DNA from: Aldehydirespirator sp965117015
Lineage (GTDB): Bacteria; Actinomycetota; Acidimicrobiia; Acidimicrobiales; Aldehydirespiratoraceae
Reading direction: 5' to 3'
DNA: 64,000 nucleotides
Assembly (NCBI GenBank): GCA_965117015.1
Contig: OZ220747.1
Location: forward strand, 2,852,001 to 2,916,000
Shown: piece by piece, positions 1 to 8,020 of the stretch
Layout of the letters: every line of letters begins with the position of its first letter
How positions within the stretch are numbered: the stretch's first letter is position 1
Program-made: the position numbers and the translations under genes
Notes under the pieces: generated by a model
Database searches by the model: none
What the model saw: only the letters and a program-made list of their open reading frames with translations
What the model was told of the DNA's origin: nothing

Positions 1-997
1 CGTCCCCGAGCCGGGCGCGGGCTGCGTCGGTGACGACCGGTCCGAGCCAGCCGGCGTCGATCATCTCGGTGGCGGTGAGGACCCAGGCCTGCTCGGCGTG
101 GGCGTCGGCGGCGGCCTCGTACAGGTCGCCGCTCCGGCCCGGCCGGGCGTGCAGCCACCGGAAGCGGGCCTCGCCCGACTCCGCTCGAGCGCAGTCGAGC
201 ACGGCGGCGTCGATCTTGACCAGGCCGTCGGAGCAGTCGACGAGGCCGTGGTCGGACGTGGCCACCACCGCCGCGCCGCGGGGAAGGACGGTGAGCAGAT
301 CGGCCATGAGGCGGTCGCAGGCCCGCAACTCGGCCTCGTAGTGCTCACCGAAGGCGTGCTCGTGGGCCACGATGTCGAGGCCCTCGTAGTAGGCGTAGAC
401 GAAGGACTCCCCCGCGGCCAGCAGCTGCCGCACCTCCACCGCCAGGCTCGACAGCATCTTGTACCCGAACCGGCGGGCGTCGCGCAGGTAGGCGCGGCTG
501 AAGCCCGACTTGCGGTAGACGTCCCTCTGGAGTGCTGGCGGGCGCTGGCCGCCGAAGGAGGCCACCGGCTGGAACCGCTCGGGCGGGTGGCGGTCCACGC
601 CGTCGCCCTGAGGCGTCCGCCACTTCAGGATGTTGAGGTTTCCGTCGTCGGTACGGATGCGGTATCCCACGATCCCGTGCTCGCCCACCCCGACGCCGGT
701 GGCTATGGAAGTGAGGGCGGACGCAGTGGTGCTCGGAGCCACCGTGGTGATCGTGGACGCATGCATCTCGTGGAGCGTTGGAGCGATCCGGGGTCGTGCC
801 GCGAGCTGCTCGGCGCCCAGCCCGTCGAGGATCAGCACTACTACGGCCCGGGCCTCGAGGATCTCCGGCGGCAGCGGACTCGGCGGTCCTTGGAGGCCGG
901 TCTCCAGGATCGCGGGCACGATGTCGGCCACGCAGCCGCCTCCGTACGCGGGCAGTACCGGCTCTTGGCGCGGGGCGATGGGTTCCGAGCGGTCCAC
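1..997 (-). CDS. Alkaline phosphatase / nucleotide pyrophosphatase family protein, 3' end cut by window
   Basis: Member of the type I phosphodiesterase / alkaline phosphatase superfamily, two-metal enzymes that hydrolyse phosphate mono- or diesters; the substrate cannot be told. I read the frame by hand from a GTG at 995-997; it stays open to the left edge (about 332 codons visible). Family motifs appear in order: a metal-ligand Asp in ILDGLG near residue 58, the nucleophile Thr in APSTTA near residue 90, then LDIVAHEH and SDHG, which carry further metal ligands. There is no signal peptide, so it is probably cytoplasmic. Its start lies 18 bp from the divergent Rrf2 gene. The GTG start is a best guess, since no ATG is in frame nearby. 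Confidence 0.8.
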   Translation of the reverse strand, partial: MDRSEPIAPRQEPVLPAYGGGCVADIVPAILETGLQGPPSPLPPEILEARAVVVLILDGLGAEQLAARPRIAPTLHEMHASTITTVAPSTTASALTSIATGVGVGEHGIVGYRIRTDDGNLNILKWRTPQGDGVDRHPPERFQPVASFGGQRPPALQRDVYRKSGFSRAYLRDARRFGYKMLSSLAVEVRQLLAAGESFVYAYYEGLDIVAHEHAFGEHYEAELRACDRLMADLLTVLPRGAAVVATSDHGLVDCSDGLVKIDAAVLDCARAESGEARFRWLHARPGRSGDLYEAAADAHAEQAWVLTATEMIDAGWLGPVVTDAARARLGD

Positions 998-1003
998 GGC
1001 ATC

Positions 1004-1009
1004 TAGGAT
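1004..1009 (+). promoter_or_regulatory. Putative -10 box (TAGGAT) of a leaderless rrf2 transcript
   Basis: TAGGAT fits the TANNNT -10 pattern and ends six bases before the ATG at 1016, the usual spacing for leaderless mRNAs in actinobacteria. No Shine-Dalgarno sequence lies before this ATG. No convincing -35 box is visible. Confidence 0.4.
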
Positions 1010-1015
1010 GCCACC

Positions 1016-1465
1016 ATGCGGGTGTCGACACGCGGGGACTACGCATCCCGGGCCCTGCTGTCCCTGGCGCTCCACGGCGAGAACGCGCCCACCTCGGTGC
1101 GTGAGATCGCCGAGCGCACCGCCCTCCCCCAGCCATACCTGGAGCAGATACTCCTGGCCCTTAAGGGAGCAGGCCTGGTGCGATCCAAGCGGGGTGTGGG
1201 CGGCGGCTACGTGCTGGCCCGCGATCCCGCCGACATCAAGCTGTCAGAGATCGTGCGGGCGGTCGACGGCCCAATCGCCGCGGGCGACTTCGGGGAGCCC
1301 CACACCGACGGCGCCTGCGATCACGAGGGGCAGTGCGTGCTGTTGGCGATCTGGTCGGCCTCGGGCTCGCACATGCGCCGGTTCCTCGACTCCTTCAGCC
1401 TGGCCCAGATCACGGCCATGGCCCAGGGAGAGGCTCCCTGGCCGGCCGACGGCGAGCCCGTATAG
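1016..1465 (+). CDS. Rrf2 family transcriptional regulator
   Basis: Cytoplasmic DNA-binding regulator of the Rrf2 family (IscR, NsrR, CymR relatives), 149 aa, a normal length. The N-terminal winged helix is clear: MRVSTRGDYASRALL opens helix 1, and IAERTALPQPYLEQIL forms the recognition region around residues 27-45, followed by the wing GVGGGYVLAR. Fe-S-binding members have three cysteines around residue 90-110; only two are visible here (C-x5-C, ACDHEGQC), so a canonical IscR-type cluster is doubtful. It is divergent from the phosphatase-family gene and may control it or itself. The start is supported by TAGGAT six bases upstream and by family alignment. Confidence 0.9.
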   Translation: MRVSTRGDYASRALLSLALHGENAPTSVREIAERTALPQPYLEQILLALKGAGLVRSKRGVGGGYVLARDPADIKLSEIVRAVDGPIAAGDFGEPHTDGACDHEGQCVLLAIWSASGSHMRRFLDSFSLAQITAMAQGEAPWPADGEPV

Positions 1466-1494
1466 GACGCAGGCCCGGCCGGCGCCCTATACGG
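1458..1494. terminator. Bidirectional terminator-like hairpin between convergent genes
   Basis: A perfect 9-bp inverted repeat (CCGTATAGG at 1458-1466, CCTATACGG at 1486-1494) with a GC-rich 19-base centre. It lies between the ends of the Rrf2 gene and the binding-protein gene, which converge. The left arm contains the rrf2 TAG stop. There is no T-run, as is common for high-GC terminators. Confidence 0.55.
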
Positions 1495-1519
1495 ACTCGG
1501 GTCTAGGAATGTCGGCCGA

Positions 1520-2536
1520 TCAGCCTCTGGCGTTCGTCAGCCAGATGTCGACCAGGGCCCGGTTGTCGGCGATCCATGCGGCCGCGTCGGCTTTGGCGTC
1601 GGGGTTCGCCTTGGCGTTCTGAGCGGCGATGTCACCCAGCGGGATCTGCACCTGTTCGAGCAAGCGCCGGATGTCGGCGTTGTCGTCGAGGAATTCGCTG
1701 TTGGCCACGGCACGGATGCTGTTGACCGGCCATCCCAGGTTGCAGGGGTTGCCGGCGCAGCCGGCGAGGCCCCGGACCTCGGTGGTGCCCTCATCGTCCT
1801 CCAGAGCCGGCGACTCCAGCCAGACCGCGTCGACGCCTGGTGCGAGAGCCTCGTAGGTCCAGTTGGGCGTCCAGGCATAGAACAGCACCGGCTCGCCGGC
1901 GGCCACCCTGTCTTGGACTGTTTGCATGAGCGCGCCGTAGGTGCCCGACACCTGCTCGACATTGCCGCCCCAGTCGAGTTCGGCGATGTGGTTGTCGATG
2001 ATGGTCGCGCAGCCCCAGCCCTCGTTGCAGCCGATCAGGTCGGCGAGGCCGTCGCCGTCTTGGTCGAACACCGCCGCGACCGACGAGTTCTCAAGGTCGC
2101 TCATCGAGGTGATGCCCATGGCGTCGGCGGTGGCCTTGTCGATCATGTACCCCTGGAGGGCACCGGATTGGACTTGTTGGCCGACTGCTTCGATGCTGCG
2201 GTCGTACTCGAGTCCGGCGGCTGTCTCGGAGGTGAGGTAGATGTCGTGGGTGGGGAACCAGCCGTTGGCCCACAGGTCGTACTGCCCGCTGTCCAACGCC
2301 GGGTAGAAGGAGTTGGGACTGAGGGTGTGGGCGCCGGGGTCGGTGACCGTGTAGCCGAGTTCGCCGATGAGCTGGGCGTAGATCTCGGCCTGCATGTAGC
2401 CGCTGGACCAGTTGGCCCGGGCCATGTTCACCGTGTGGTCCTCCTCCTCGCCGCTGAAGATCACGACGAGGGCCACGACGACGAGTGCGGCCAGCGCTGC
2501 GACCAGGACGATGGCATTGCGTCTTTGGTTTCTCAT
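1520..2536 (-). CDS. Glycine betaine/proline-type substrate-binding protein (OpuAC/ProX family)
   Basis: Extracytoplasmic solute-binding protein of the OpuAC family, 338 aa, which normally delivers glycine betaine, proline betaine or choline to an ABC permease. A single hydrophobic segment at residues 8-27 with no lipobox makes it membrane-anchored or exported. The following sequence (MARANWSSGYMQAEIYAQL and DLWANGWFPTH) is typical of the fold; the tryptophans that line betaine pockets are present. No ATPase or permease gene is next to it. Instead it lies 31 bp downstream of a BCCT carrier gene on the same strand, probably as one operon. An osmoprotectant role is likely; the exact ligand is inferred. 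Confidence 0.85.
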   Translation of the reverse strand: MRNQRRNAIVLVAALAALVVVALVVIFSGEEEDHTVNMARANWSSGYMQAEIYAQLIGELGYTVTDPGAHTLSPNSFYPALDSGQYDLWANGWFPTHDIYLTSETAAGLEYDRSIEAVGQQVQSGALQGYMIDKATADAMGITSMSDLENSSVAAVFDQDGDGLADLIGCNEGWGCATIIDNHIAELDWGGNVEQVSGTYGALMQTVQDRVAAGEPVLFYAWTPNWTYEALAPGVDAVWLESPALEDDEGTTEVRGLAGCAGNPCNLGWPVNSIRAVANSEFLDDNADIRRLLEQVQIPLGDIAAQNAKANPDAKADAAAWIADNRALVDIWLTNARG

Positions 2537-2567
2537 ATCGAGCCTCCTCCCTTCTCAAGCCGGCCCG

Positions 2568-4391
2568 TCACTTCTTCGGCCCTTCTACGAGCCGTTCTTT
2601 CACTTGGGCTATCAGCCCGCTGTGCTGGGCGCGGAAGATCTGCTCGTCGTAGTGGCTCTCGAGCAGGTCGAGCTCCTCGGTGAAGGCCTTCTTCATGCTC
2701 CAGCACATGATCAACAAGATGATCGAGAACGGCAGCCCGATCGAGACTGCTGCGGTCTGCAGGGCGCTGAGCCCGCCGCCGATCAGCAGCGCGATCGCCA
2801 CCAGGCCCTCCATCACGGCCCAGAAGACCCTCTGGGGCTTCGGCGAGTCGAGCTTGCCGCCCGATGTGAGGTGGTCGACCACGAGCGAGCCGGAGTCGGA
2901 CGAGGTCACGAAGAACGAGACCAGCAGCAGCACGCCTATGAATGAGACGATGCCGGTGAGCGGGAACGCCTCCAGCATGTCGAACAGGGCGGTGGCCACG
3001 TTCTCGTTGACCGCGGTGGCCACGTCGCGCTCGCCGGTCATCTGCAGGTTGATGGCCGAGCCGCCGAACACCGACATCCACAAAAAGCACAGGATCGACG
3101 GCAGGAAGATGACTCCGATGAGCAGCTCGCGCACCGAGCGGCCCTTGGAGATGCGGGCGATGAACATTCCCACGAACGGCGACCACGAGATCCACCATCC
3201 CCAGTAGAAGATCGTCCACCACGCCTGCCACTGGGTCTCCTCGAAGGCTGCGTTCCAGAACGCGAACTCCGGCAGAACCTGCACGTAGTAGCCGAGGCTC
3301 TGGGTGTACAGCGACAGGATGAACAGCGTCGGGCCGACCAGCAGCACGAAGACCAGGAAGGCGCCGGCCAGCCAGATGTTCAGCTCGCTGAGCCGCTTGA
3401 CCCCCGCATCGAGACCGGCGACCACCGAGATGGTGGCCAGCCCGGTGATGGCCAGGATCAGAACGATCTGGAACGCGAGGTTGTTGGGCAGCCCGAAGAG
3501 CTTGTTGAGACCAGCGGCCCCCTGCTGCGCACCGAAGCCCAAAGACGTGGCCAGCCCGAACAGCGTCGCGATGACGGTCAGGATGTCGATGACATGGCCC
3601 CAGGTGCCGTAGATCCTCGGCCCCAAAATCGGGTAGAAGATCGACCGGAACGTCAACGGCAGGCCCCGGTTGTAGGCGAAGAAGCCCAGCGCCAGCGCCG
3701 TCAGCCCATACAGGGCCCAACCGTGAACACCCCAATGCAGGTAGGTAGTGGCCAGCGCGGCCTTGCCGGCATCCGCGGTGCCGGGATCCACATCGAACAG
3801 CGGCGGCGGGGCGGTGAAGTGGAAGATCGGCTCAGCAACCCCCCAGAACATCAGCCCGATGCCCAACCCCGCCGACAGCAACATCGCATACCACGACACA
3901 GTGGAGAACTCCGGTAAGGCGAAGGGACCTCCCAGCTTGATCTTCCCGTAGCGGCTGAACGCGAAGTACATCGCCACCAGCACGAAGATGTTGAAATCCA
4001 GGATGTAGAACCAGCCCAACGACCCGTTGATGAAGTCGAGAATCTCGCTGAACACGTCCTGAGTGGCGTCAACGAAAATCGACAACAAGATGAACACCAC
4101 CAAGAACCCCGACGCCCAGAACGTCACCTGCGGGTGGATGTCGAACCCGGCCCGCACGATGTTGCGGTCCCCAGGCTCCCGGTCGGCAACCTCGGGGTAG
4201 AAGTCGATGTCGGGATCGACCTGCAGACCCTCAAACGACTTGCGGTTGGCGATCGCCTCGGAGCGGCGGCGCTCCTCCTCCTCCTCCCAGTCGTGCAGGG
4301 CGAGGGTCGCCTCAGTCAAGTTGATGTCAGTGTCATCAGGGCTGCGATGGATCCGCGGGTCCACCCCCGCCCCAGTGTCTTCGGCGTCCAT
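2568..4391 (-). CDS. BCCT family betaine/choline/carnitine transporter
   Basis: Secondary transporter of the betaine-choline-carnitine family, 607 aa, about 12 membrane helices. It takes up quaternary ammonium compounds with Na+ or H+ and serves osmotic adaptation. The family signature region GWWISWSPFVGMFIARISKGR is present near the middle, preceded by the tryptophan-rich helix TQWQAWWTIFYWGWW. The N-terminal cytoplasmic tail is long (about 120 residues) and charged; the C-terminal tail is short. It starts at ATG 4391 and is followed by the OpuAC-type binding-protein gene. A palindrome of LacI-operator type lies about 100 bp upstream, suggesting regulation. Confidence 0.93.
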   Translation of the reverse strand: MDAEDTGAGVDPRIHRSPDDTDINLTEATLALHDWEEEEERRRSEAIANRKSFEGLQVDPDIDFYPEVADREPGDRNIVRAGFDIHPQVTFWASGFLVVFILLSIFVDATQDVFSEILDFINGSLGWFYILDFNIFVLVAMYFAFSRYGKIKLGGPFALPEFSTVSWYAMLLSAGLGIGLMFWGVAEPIFHFTAPPPLFDVDPGTADAGKAALATTYLHWGVHGWALYGLTALALGFFAYNRGLPLTFRSIFYPILGPRIYGTWGHVIDILTVIATLFGLATSLGFGAQQGAAGLNKLFGLPNNLAFQIVLILAITGLATISVVAGLDAGVKRLSELNIWLAGAFLVFVLLVGPTLFILSLYTQSLGYYVQVLPEFAFWNAAFEETQWQAWWTIFYWGWWISWSPFVGMFIARISKGRSVRELLIGVIFLPSILCFLWMSVFGGSAINLQMTGERDVATAVNENVATALFDMLEAFPLTGIVSFIGVLLLVSFFVTSSDSGSLVVDHLTSGGKLDSPKPQRVFWAVMEGLVAIALLIGGGLSALQTAAVSIGLPFSIILLIMCWSMKKAFTEELDLLESHYDEQIFRAQHSGLIAQVKERLVEGPKK

Positions 4392-4487
4392 AACGTTCCC
4401 CCTACTGATCGCTTATGTCAGGCCTGGACACACCAGAAGCACTCGCAAGCGGACCGGAGGCAACTCCAGGCTGAACGAGACACTAGT

Positions 4488-4501
4488 TGGAACCGTTTCC
4501 A
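4488..4501. promoter_or_regulatory. LacI/GalR-type operator-like palindrome upstream of BCCT gene
   Basis: TGGAACCGTTTCCA is a 14-bp near-perfect inverted repeat with a central CG, the form of LacI-family operators. It lies 97-110 bp upstream of the BCCT start codon. No LacI-family gene is in the window, so the binding factor is unknown. Confidence 0.35.
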
Positions 4502-4555
4502 CGCGCCAGCGGTCTTCTACGGCCGGCTGCACGACGGATGGTTCGGCACTTCAAG

Positions 4556-5479
4556 CTAGCTCAGGGCATCGAGAACGTCGGCCAGGTCGGGGGGAAGGGG
4601 CGACTCCGCTCGCACGGCTTGCCCGCCGACGGGATGGCTGAACGACACGGAGCGGGCATGCAGGAAAGGCCGCGACAGGCCGAGAGTGCCGCCGCGGCGC
4701 CCCGCGCCGTAGGTCGGATCGCCGATCACATGGTGGCCGATGGCCTGGAGATGGACCCTGATCTGGTGGGTGCGACCGGTCTCCAGCCGGCAGGTGAGCA
4801 AGCAGACCTGCGCCGGCTCGACGTAGCGCCGCTCAACCTCGTAGTGGGTGCGGGCTGGCCGGCCCCGGTCGGTCACGGTCATGCGCATCGGGTTGCGGCT
4901 CGACCGGCCCACGGGAGCGTCGACCACCCCCGCGGAGGCTTGAGGGTGGCCCCGAACCAGCGCAGAGTAGAGACGCTCGGGATCATGGCATCGCAGCTGC
5001 TCGACCAGCGACCGGTAGGCCCGGTCGGTGCGGGCCACCACCAGCAGCCCGGAGGTGCCCCGGTCGAGCCGGTGCACGATCCCGGGCCGGTACGGGTCGC
5101 CGACCTCGGCGATCTCCGGATAGCGAGCCAGCAGTCCATTGACGAGGGTGCCTCGGTCGTGCCCTGCGCCGGGATGCACGACCAGACCGGCGGGCTTGTC
5201 CACCACGATCACATGGGGGTCCTCGAAGACCGGCGTGAAGTCCACCTCGGCATCAGGTTGCGGGACAGGATCGTCCCGGGATTGGATGTCCACCGCCAGC
5301 GCCTCGCCGGCCGCGACGCGCCTGGCGCCGGAGGTGATGACCGCTCCATCGAGGCGCACACCGCCGTCTGCCACCAGCCGGGCCGCCGCTGAGCGACTCA
5401 CGTCGGCCACCAGCGCCACCGCCCGGTCGAGCCTGAGGCCGTCGAGAGCGGTTCCGACGATTTCCCCCGCAGGAGTCAT
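4556..5479 (-). CDS. rluD: RluD-like 23S rRNA pseudouridine synthase
   Basis: Pseudouridine synthase of the RluA/RluD family, 307 aa, which isomerises uridines in 23S rRNA (helix 69 for RluD). An N-terminal S4 RNA-binding domain covers residues 15-70 (RLDRAVALVADVSRSAAARLVADG). The catalytic domain follows, with the active-site Asp in the motif HRLDRGTSGLLVVA. The C-terminal GRTHQIRVHLQAIGHHVIGDPTYG block completes the family pattern. The ATG at 5479 overlaps the lspA stop, as in the usual actinobacterial lspA-rluD pair; a longer upstream in-frame extension is lspA antiframe. The specific uridines modified are inferred only from the family. Confidence 0.9.
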   Translation of the reverse strand: MTPAGEIVGTALDGLRLDRAVALVADVSRSAAARLVADGGVRLDGAVITSGARRVAAGEALAVDIQSRDDPVPQPDAEVDFTPVFEDPHVIVVDKPAGLVVHPGAGHDRGTLVNGLLARYPEIAEVGDPYRPGIVHRLDRGTSGLLVVARTDRAYRSLVEQLRCHDPERLYSALVRGHPQASAGVVDAPVGRSSRNPMRMTVTDRGRPARTHYEVERRYVEPAQVCLLTCRLETGRTHQIRVHLQAIGHHVIGDPTYGAGRRGGTLGLSRPFLHARSVSFSHPVGGQAVRAESPLPPDLADVLDALS

Positions 5480-5958
5480 CTCGCTCGCCGGTAGGCGTGC
5501 CAGACCAGCGCCACACCCCCGAGCACGACCCCCATGTCGGCGACGTTCCATACCGGCCACCATTGGACGTCTATGAAGTCGACCACCGCGCCGTCCAGGA
5601 ACCCGCCGCTGGACCGGAAGAGCCGGTCGGCGAGGTTGCCGAGCGCTCCCCCGGCGATGCAGCCGGCTGCGGTGGCCGACCATCGGTCGGCTCCCAGCCT
5701 CCGGTTGAACAGCAGTACCGCCGCGATCGCCACCGCGGCGATACCGAGCAACGGCCCCAGTCCCTGGAAGCTGCTGAAGGCCGCCCCGGTGTTGAACACG
5801 AGGCGCAGCCGCAACGTCCACACGAGATCGATGACACGGTCGTCGTCCAGAGCCTGCAGAGCCCACCACTTGGTGAGCTGATCGGCCGCGACCACTAACG
5901 CAGCCGCCACCACCGCTCGGACAACATGGCGGTGGGTCGGGCCCGTGCCCTCGGTCAC
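5476..5958 (-). CDS. lspA: Lipoprotein signal peptidase (signal peptidase II)
   Basis: Membrane aspartyl protease that cleaves prolipoprotein signal peptides. About 160 aa from GTG 5958, with four hydrophobic helices. Conserved blocks are visible: AADQLTKWW (first Asp motif), LVFNTGAAFS, ALGNLADRLF with the catalytic Asp, and VVDFIDVQWWPVWNVAD with the second catalytic Asp. The gene lies between the TraR-like gene and rluD, with a four-base stop-start overlap to rluD. The start is uncertain: a GTG inside the first hydrophobic helix is also possible, and a strong hairpin covers the GTG used here. Confidence 0.9.
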   Translation of the reverse strand: MTEGTGPTHRHVVRAVVAAALVVAADQLTKWWALQALDDDRVIDLVWTLRLRLVFNTGAAFSSFQGLGPLLGIAAVAIAAVLLFNRRLGADRWSATAAGCIAGGALGNLADRLFRSSGGFLDGAVVDFIDVQWWPVWNVADMGVVLGGVALVWHAYRRAR

Positions 5959-5964
5959 GGGCCC
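5939..5964 (-). other. Perfect hairpin covering the lspA start region
   Basis: GGGCCCGTG (5939-5947) and CACGGGCCC (5956-5964) form a perfect 9-bp stem with an 8-base loop. It lies just after the TraR-like gene stop and spans the proposed lspA GTG. It could be a terminator or attenuator for the upstream gene, or could limit lspA translation. Confidence 0.5.
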
Positions 5965-5971
5965 GGGCGCT

Positions 5972-6406
5972 CTAACGGCGACCGAGGCCGCCCGCCTTGA
6001 CCTCAACGCGCTCGGCGGCCCAGGGGATTGCCCGGAGGCGGGCGATCGGAATCGGCGCACCCGATGTGATGCAGTATCCGTAGGTGCCGTTCTCGATGCG
6101 CTCCAGGGCGGCGTCGATCTGGCTCACGGTGTGGCGGGCTTGACTCGACAGGGCGAGGTCGCGCTCGCGCTCGACCGCGACAGTGGTGCCCTCGCCGCCC
6201 TCCTCGTCGAACTGCACGTCGCCGGGCTCGCGCGTCGCTAGCAGCGACTCTGCTTCGGCCTGGTACTCCTCGGCCGAGTGCAGGTACTTGGCCCGCTCCT
6301 TGAGCAGCTTGCGGCGCATCTCGTCCAGGAACTTCTGGTTGAAGCGCGGCTTGGCTGCCTTCTTGGAGCCGGACCCCGCTGATTTCGTGCTCTCAGACTT
6401 GGCCAT
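5972..6406 (-). CDS. TraR/DksA family protein with degenerate zinc finger
   Basis: Small TraR/DksA-type protein, 144 aa. The N-terminus is lysine-rich (residues 1-20), followed by a coiled-coil stretch (FLDEMRRKLLKERAKYL and beyond) and a conserved acidic segment FDEEGGEGTTVAVERERD. The C-terminal YGYCITSGAPIPIARLRAIPWA matches the family, but of the four zinc-binding cysteines only the first is kept. DksA relatives bind the RNA polymerase secondary channel; whether this one does is unknown. It sits between divIVA and lspA, as in many actinobacteria. Confidence 0.85.
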   Translation of the reverse strand: MAKSESTKSAGSGSKKAAKPRFNQKFLDEMRRKLLKERAKYLHSAEEYQAEAESLLATREPGDVQFDEEGGEGTTVAVERERDLALSSQARHTVSQIDAALERIENGTYGYCITSGAPIPIARLRAIPWAAERVEVKAGGLGRR

Positions 6407-6424
6407 GTCGCTGCGGTCGGGCCG

Positions 6425-7666
6425 CTAGGCCCCGGCCCCCTCGTCGTGATCGAAGAAGGCAGCCATGGCGGCGTCCTTGTCGGGCAACGTCGCGTCGCTG
6501 CTGACGACCTGCCGCAGTTGTTCGATGAACTCGTCATCCTCCTCAGCATCCATGTCGAAGAGTTCCGGGCTGTCAACTCCGAAGGGCATGGTCGCCGGTC
6601 CGGCCGCAGCGGCCTCGTCGCCGTCGTGGGCATCGTCCCGTTTCCGGTCGGAGGCTCCGTTGCCGCCGGATGAGGACTGCAAGCGGACCACTTCCGGCTG
6701 GGTGTGGTCCTTCTCCGGTGCCTCGCGGTCGTCCGTCAGGTCGTGACCGACCTCTTCGCCCTCCTCGTCCTCCTCGTCCCACTCGACCACCGGCACCTCG
6801 GGCACGCTGTCGGTGTCCTCTGCTTCCGGGGCCGGGACATCCCCTAGGGCATCTCCAAGCTCCTGGGCGGTCTCCTCCTCGGGTGGCAGGAACTCGAGGG
6901 CGGGCCCTCCGGGCGGTTCGGGATCGGCCACGGCACCAGGATCGGTACCGGCCTCCACGGCTTGATCGTCGTCGGTCGCTTCCGGCCGGTCGGCCCGATC
7001 CTCGGCCGCTTCGAGACGCTCGGCTGCGTCACCGTCGGCACCGTCGGCTGGCTCGAACTTCTCAACAAAGGACTGGAACGAGACCGCGAGGCTTCGGAGC
7101 ATGTCCCGCTCGTTGTCGAGTCTGGCCTGGATCTCGGCCACGATCGACTCAAGGTCGCTCCTTGTCGTCTCGAGATCCCGTAGCTCCTCCTGGGCCTGTT
7201 CCCGTTCGGAGGCCAGTTCGGTCGCCGCCGTCCGCTTCGCCTCGGCAATGATGATCTGGCCGTTCTCCTCGGACTCCGACAGCATCCGGGCGGCGCGCTC
7301 CTCAGCGGAGCGCAGGCGCTCGTTGGCTGCCGTCTCGGCTTCGGAGACGGTCTTGGCGGCGCGCTCCTTGGCGGAATCGGTTATCGATTGCGCTTCGGAT
7401 CGTGCTTCCGAGACGGCCGAGTCGGCGGTGCGCTGCGCCAGGACGAGCGTACGCAGCAGCGTCTCGCGGATCTCCGTGACTCCCTCATCGTTGCCGTCCT
7501 GGGATTCGAGCTGGTCCACGCGATGCTCGAGTTCTGCGATCCGATCTCTGGCCTGAGCTGTCACGCGGCTGACCGTCTTGACGTAGTTGTCCACCTCTTC
7601 GTAGTCGTAGCCGCGCATCCGCTCGCGAAACTTGACCTCGGCGGCGAGGTCGCTGAGTGCGTTCAT
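6425..7666 (-). CDS. divIVA: DivIVA domain protein with long acidic C-terminal region
   Basis: Polar/septal scaffold protein of the DivIVA (Wag31) family, 413 aa. Residues 1-55 form the lipid-binding N-terminal domain (VKFRERMRGYDYEEVDNYVKTV), followed by a coiled coil to about residue 200 (many ERAA, SEAE heptads). The last half, about 210-413, is highly acidic and low complexity, rich in Glu, Asp, Pro and Ala, and unlike the short tails of most DivIVA proteins. In actinobacteria this protein guides cell-wall growth or septation. It follows yggT at the end of the dcw block, its usual place. Confidence 0.9.
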   Translation of the reverse strand: MNALSDLAAEVKFRERMRGYDYEEVDNYVKTVSRVTAQARDRIAELEHRVDQLESQDGNDEGVTEIRETLLRTLVLAQRTADSAVSEARSEAQSITDSAKERAAKTVSEAETAANERLRSAEERAARMLSESEENGQIIIAEAKRTAATELASEREQAQEELRDLETTRSDLESIVAEIQARLDNERDMLRSLAVSFQSFVEKFEPADGADGDAAERLEAAEDRADRPEATDDDQAVEAGTDPGAVADPEPPGGPALEFLPPEEETAQELGDALGDVPAPEAEDTDSVPEVPVVEWDEEDEEGEEVGHDLTDDREAPEKDHTQPEVVRLQSSSGGNGASDRKRDDAHDGDEAAAAGPATMPFGVDSPELFDMDAEEDDEFIEQLRQVVSSDATLPDKDAAMAAFFDHDEGAGA

Positions 7667-7745
7667 GCGGGCGATGATGCCACGGGCACCCTCGGTGTTG
7701 GTGGATGCTCCCCCAGTCGCGGCCGACTGTTCTGGCGGACTGCGA

Positions 7746-8015
7746 CTAGCAGATTCCGAGCGCTCGGAGCATCCTCTGCAGGAAGAAGATCCCGAAGATC
7801 ACGATCACGGGTGAGAGGTCGAGGGCCATCCCCCCGAACCGGATCGCGGGCAGCATCCGGCGCACCGGCCTCATGACCGGGTCGGTGACGGTGTACAGGA
7901 AGCCCGCCACGGTGGCCATGGCGCCATTCGGATTGAGCGGGAACCAGCTCAGCAGCACCCGACCGAAGATGGCGAACACATAGAGCTGTAGCAGCAGACA
8001 GAGGATCCAGAGCAC
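7746..8015 (-). CDS. YggT family membrane protein
   Basis: Small integral membrane protein, 89 aa, with two hydrophobic segments at about residues 1-25 and 65-85. The intervening FLYTVTDPVMRPVRRMLP motif is diagnostic of the YggT family (YlmG in Gram-positive bacteria), found next to sepF in most actinobacteria and firmicutes and linked to division or membrane organisation. The start is GTG 8015. Its Shine-Dalgarno sequence (AGGAGCGG) is supplied by a copy of the dispersed repeat between sepF and yggT. Confidence 0.9.
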   Translation of the reverse strand: MLWILCLLLQLYVFAIFGRVLLSWFPLNPNGAMATVAGFLYTVTDPVMRPVRRMLPAIRFGGMALDLSPVIVIFGIFFLQRMLRALGIC

Positions 8016-8020
8016 TTTGT

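Noticed and set aside
345..1136. Minus-strand frame of 263 codons at the left end
   Set aside because: It is Arg/Pro-rich antiframe of the phosphatase-family gene and runs across the divergent Rrf2 start; the hand-read frame shows the family motifs.
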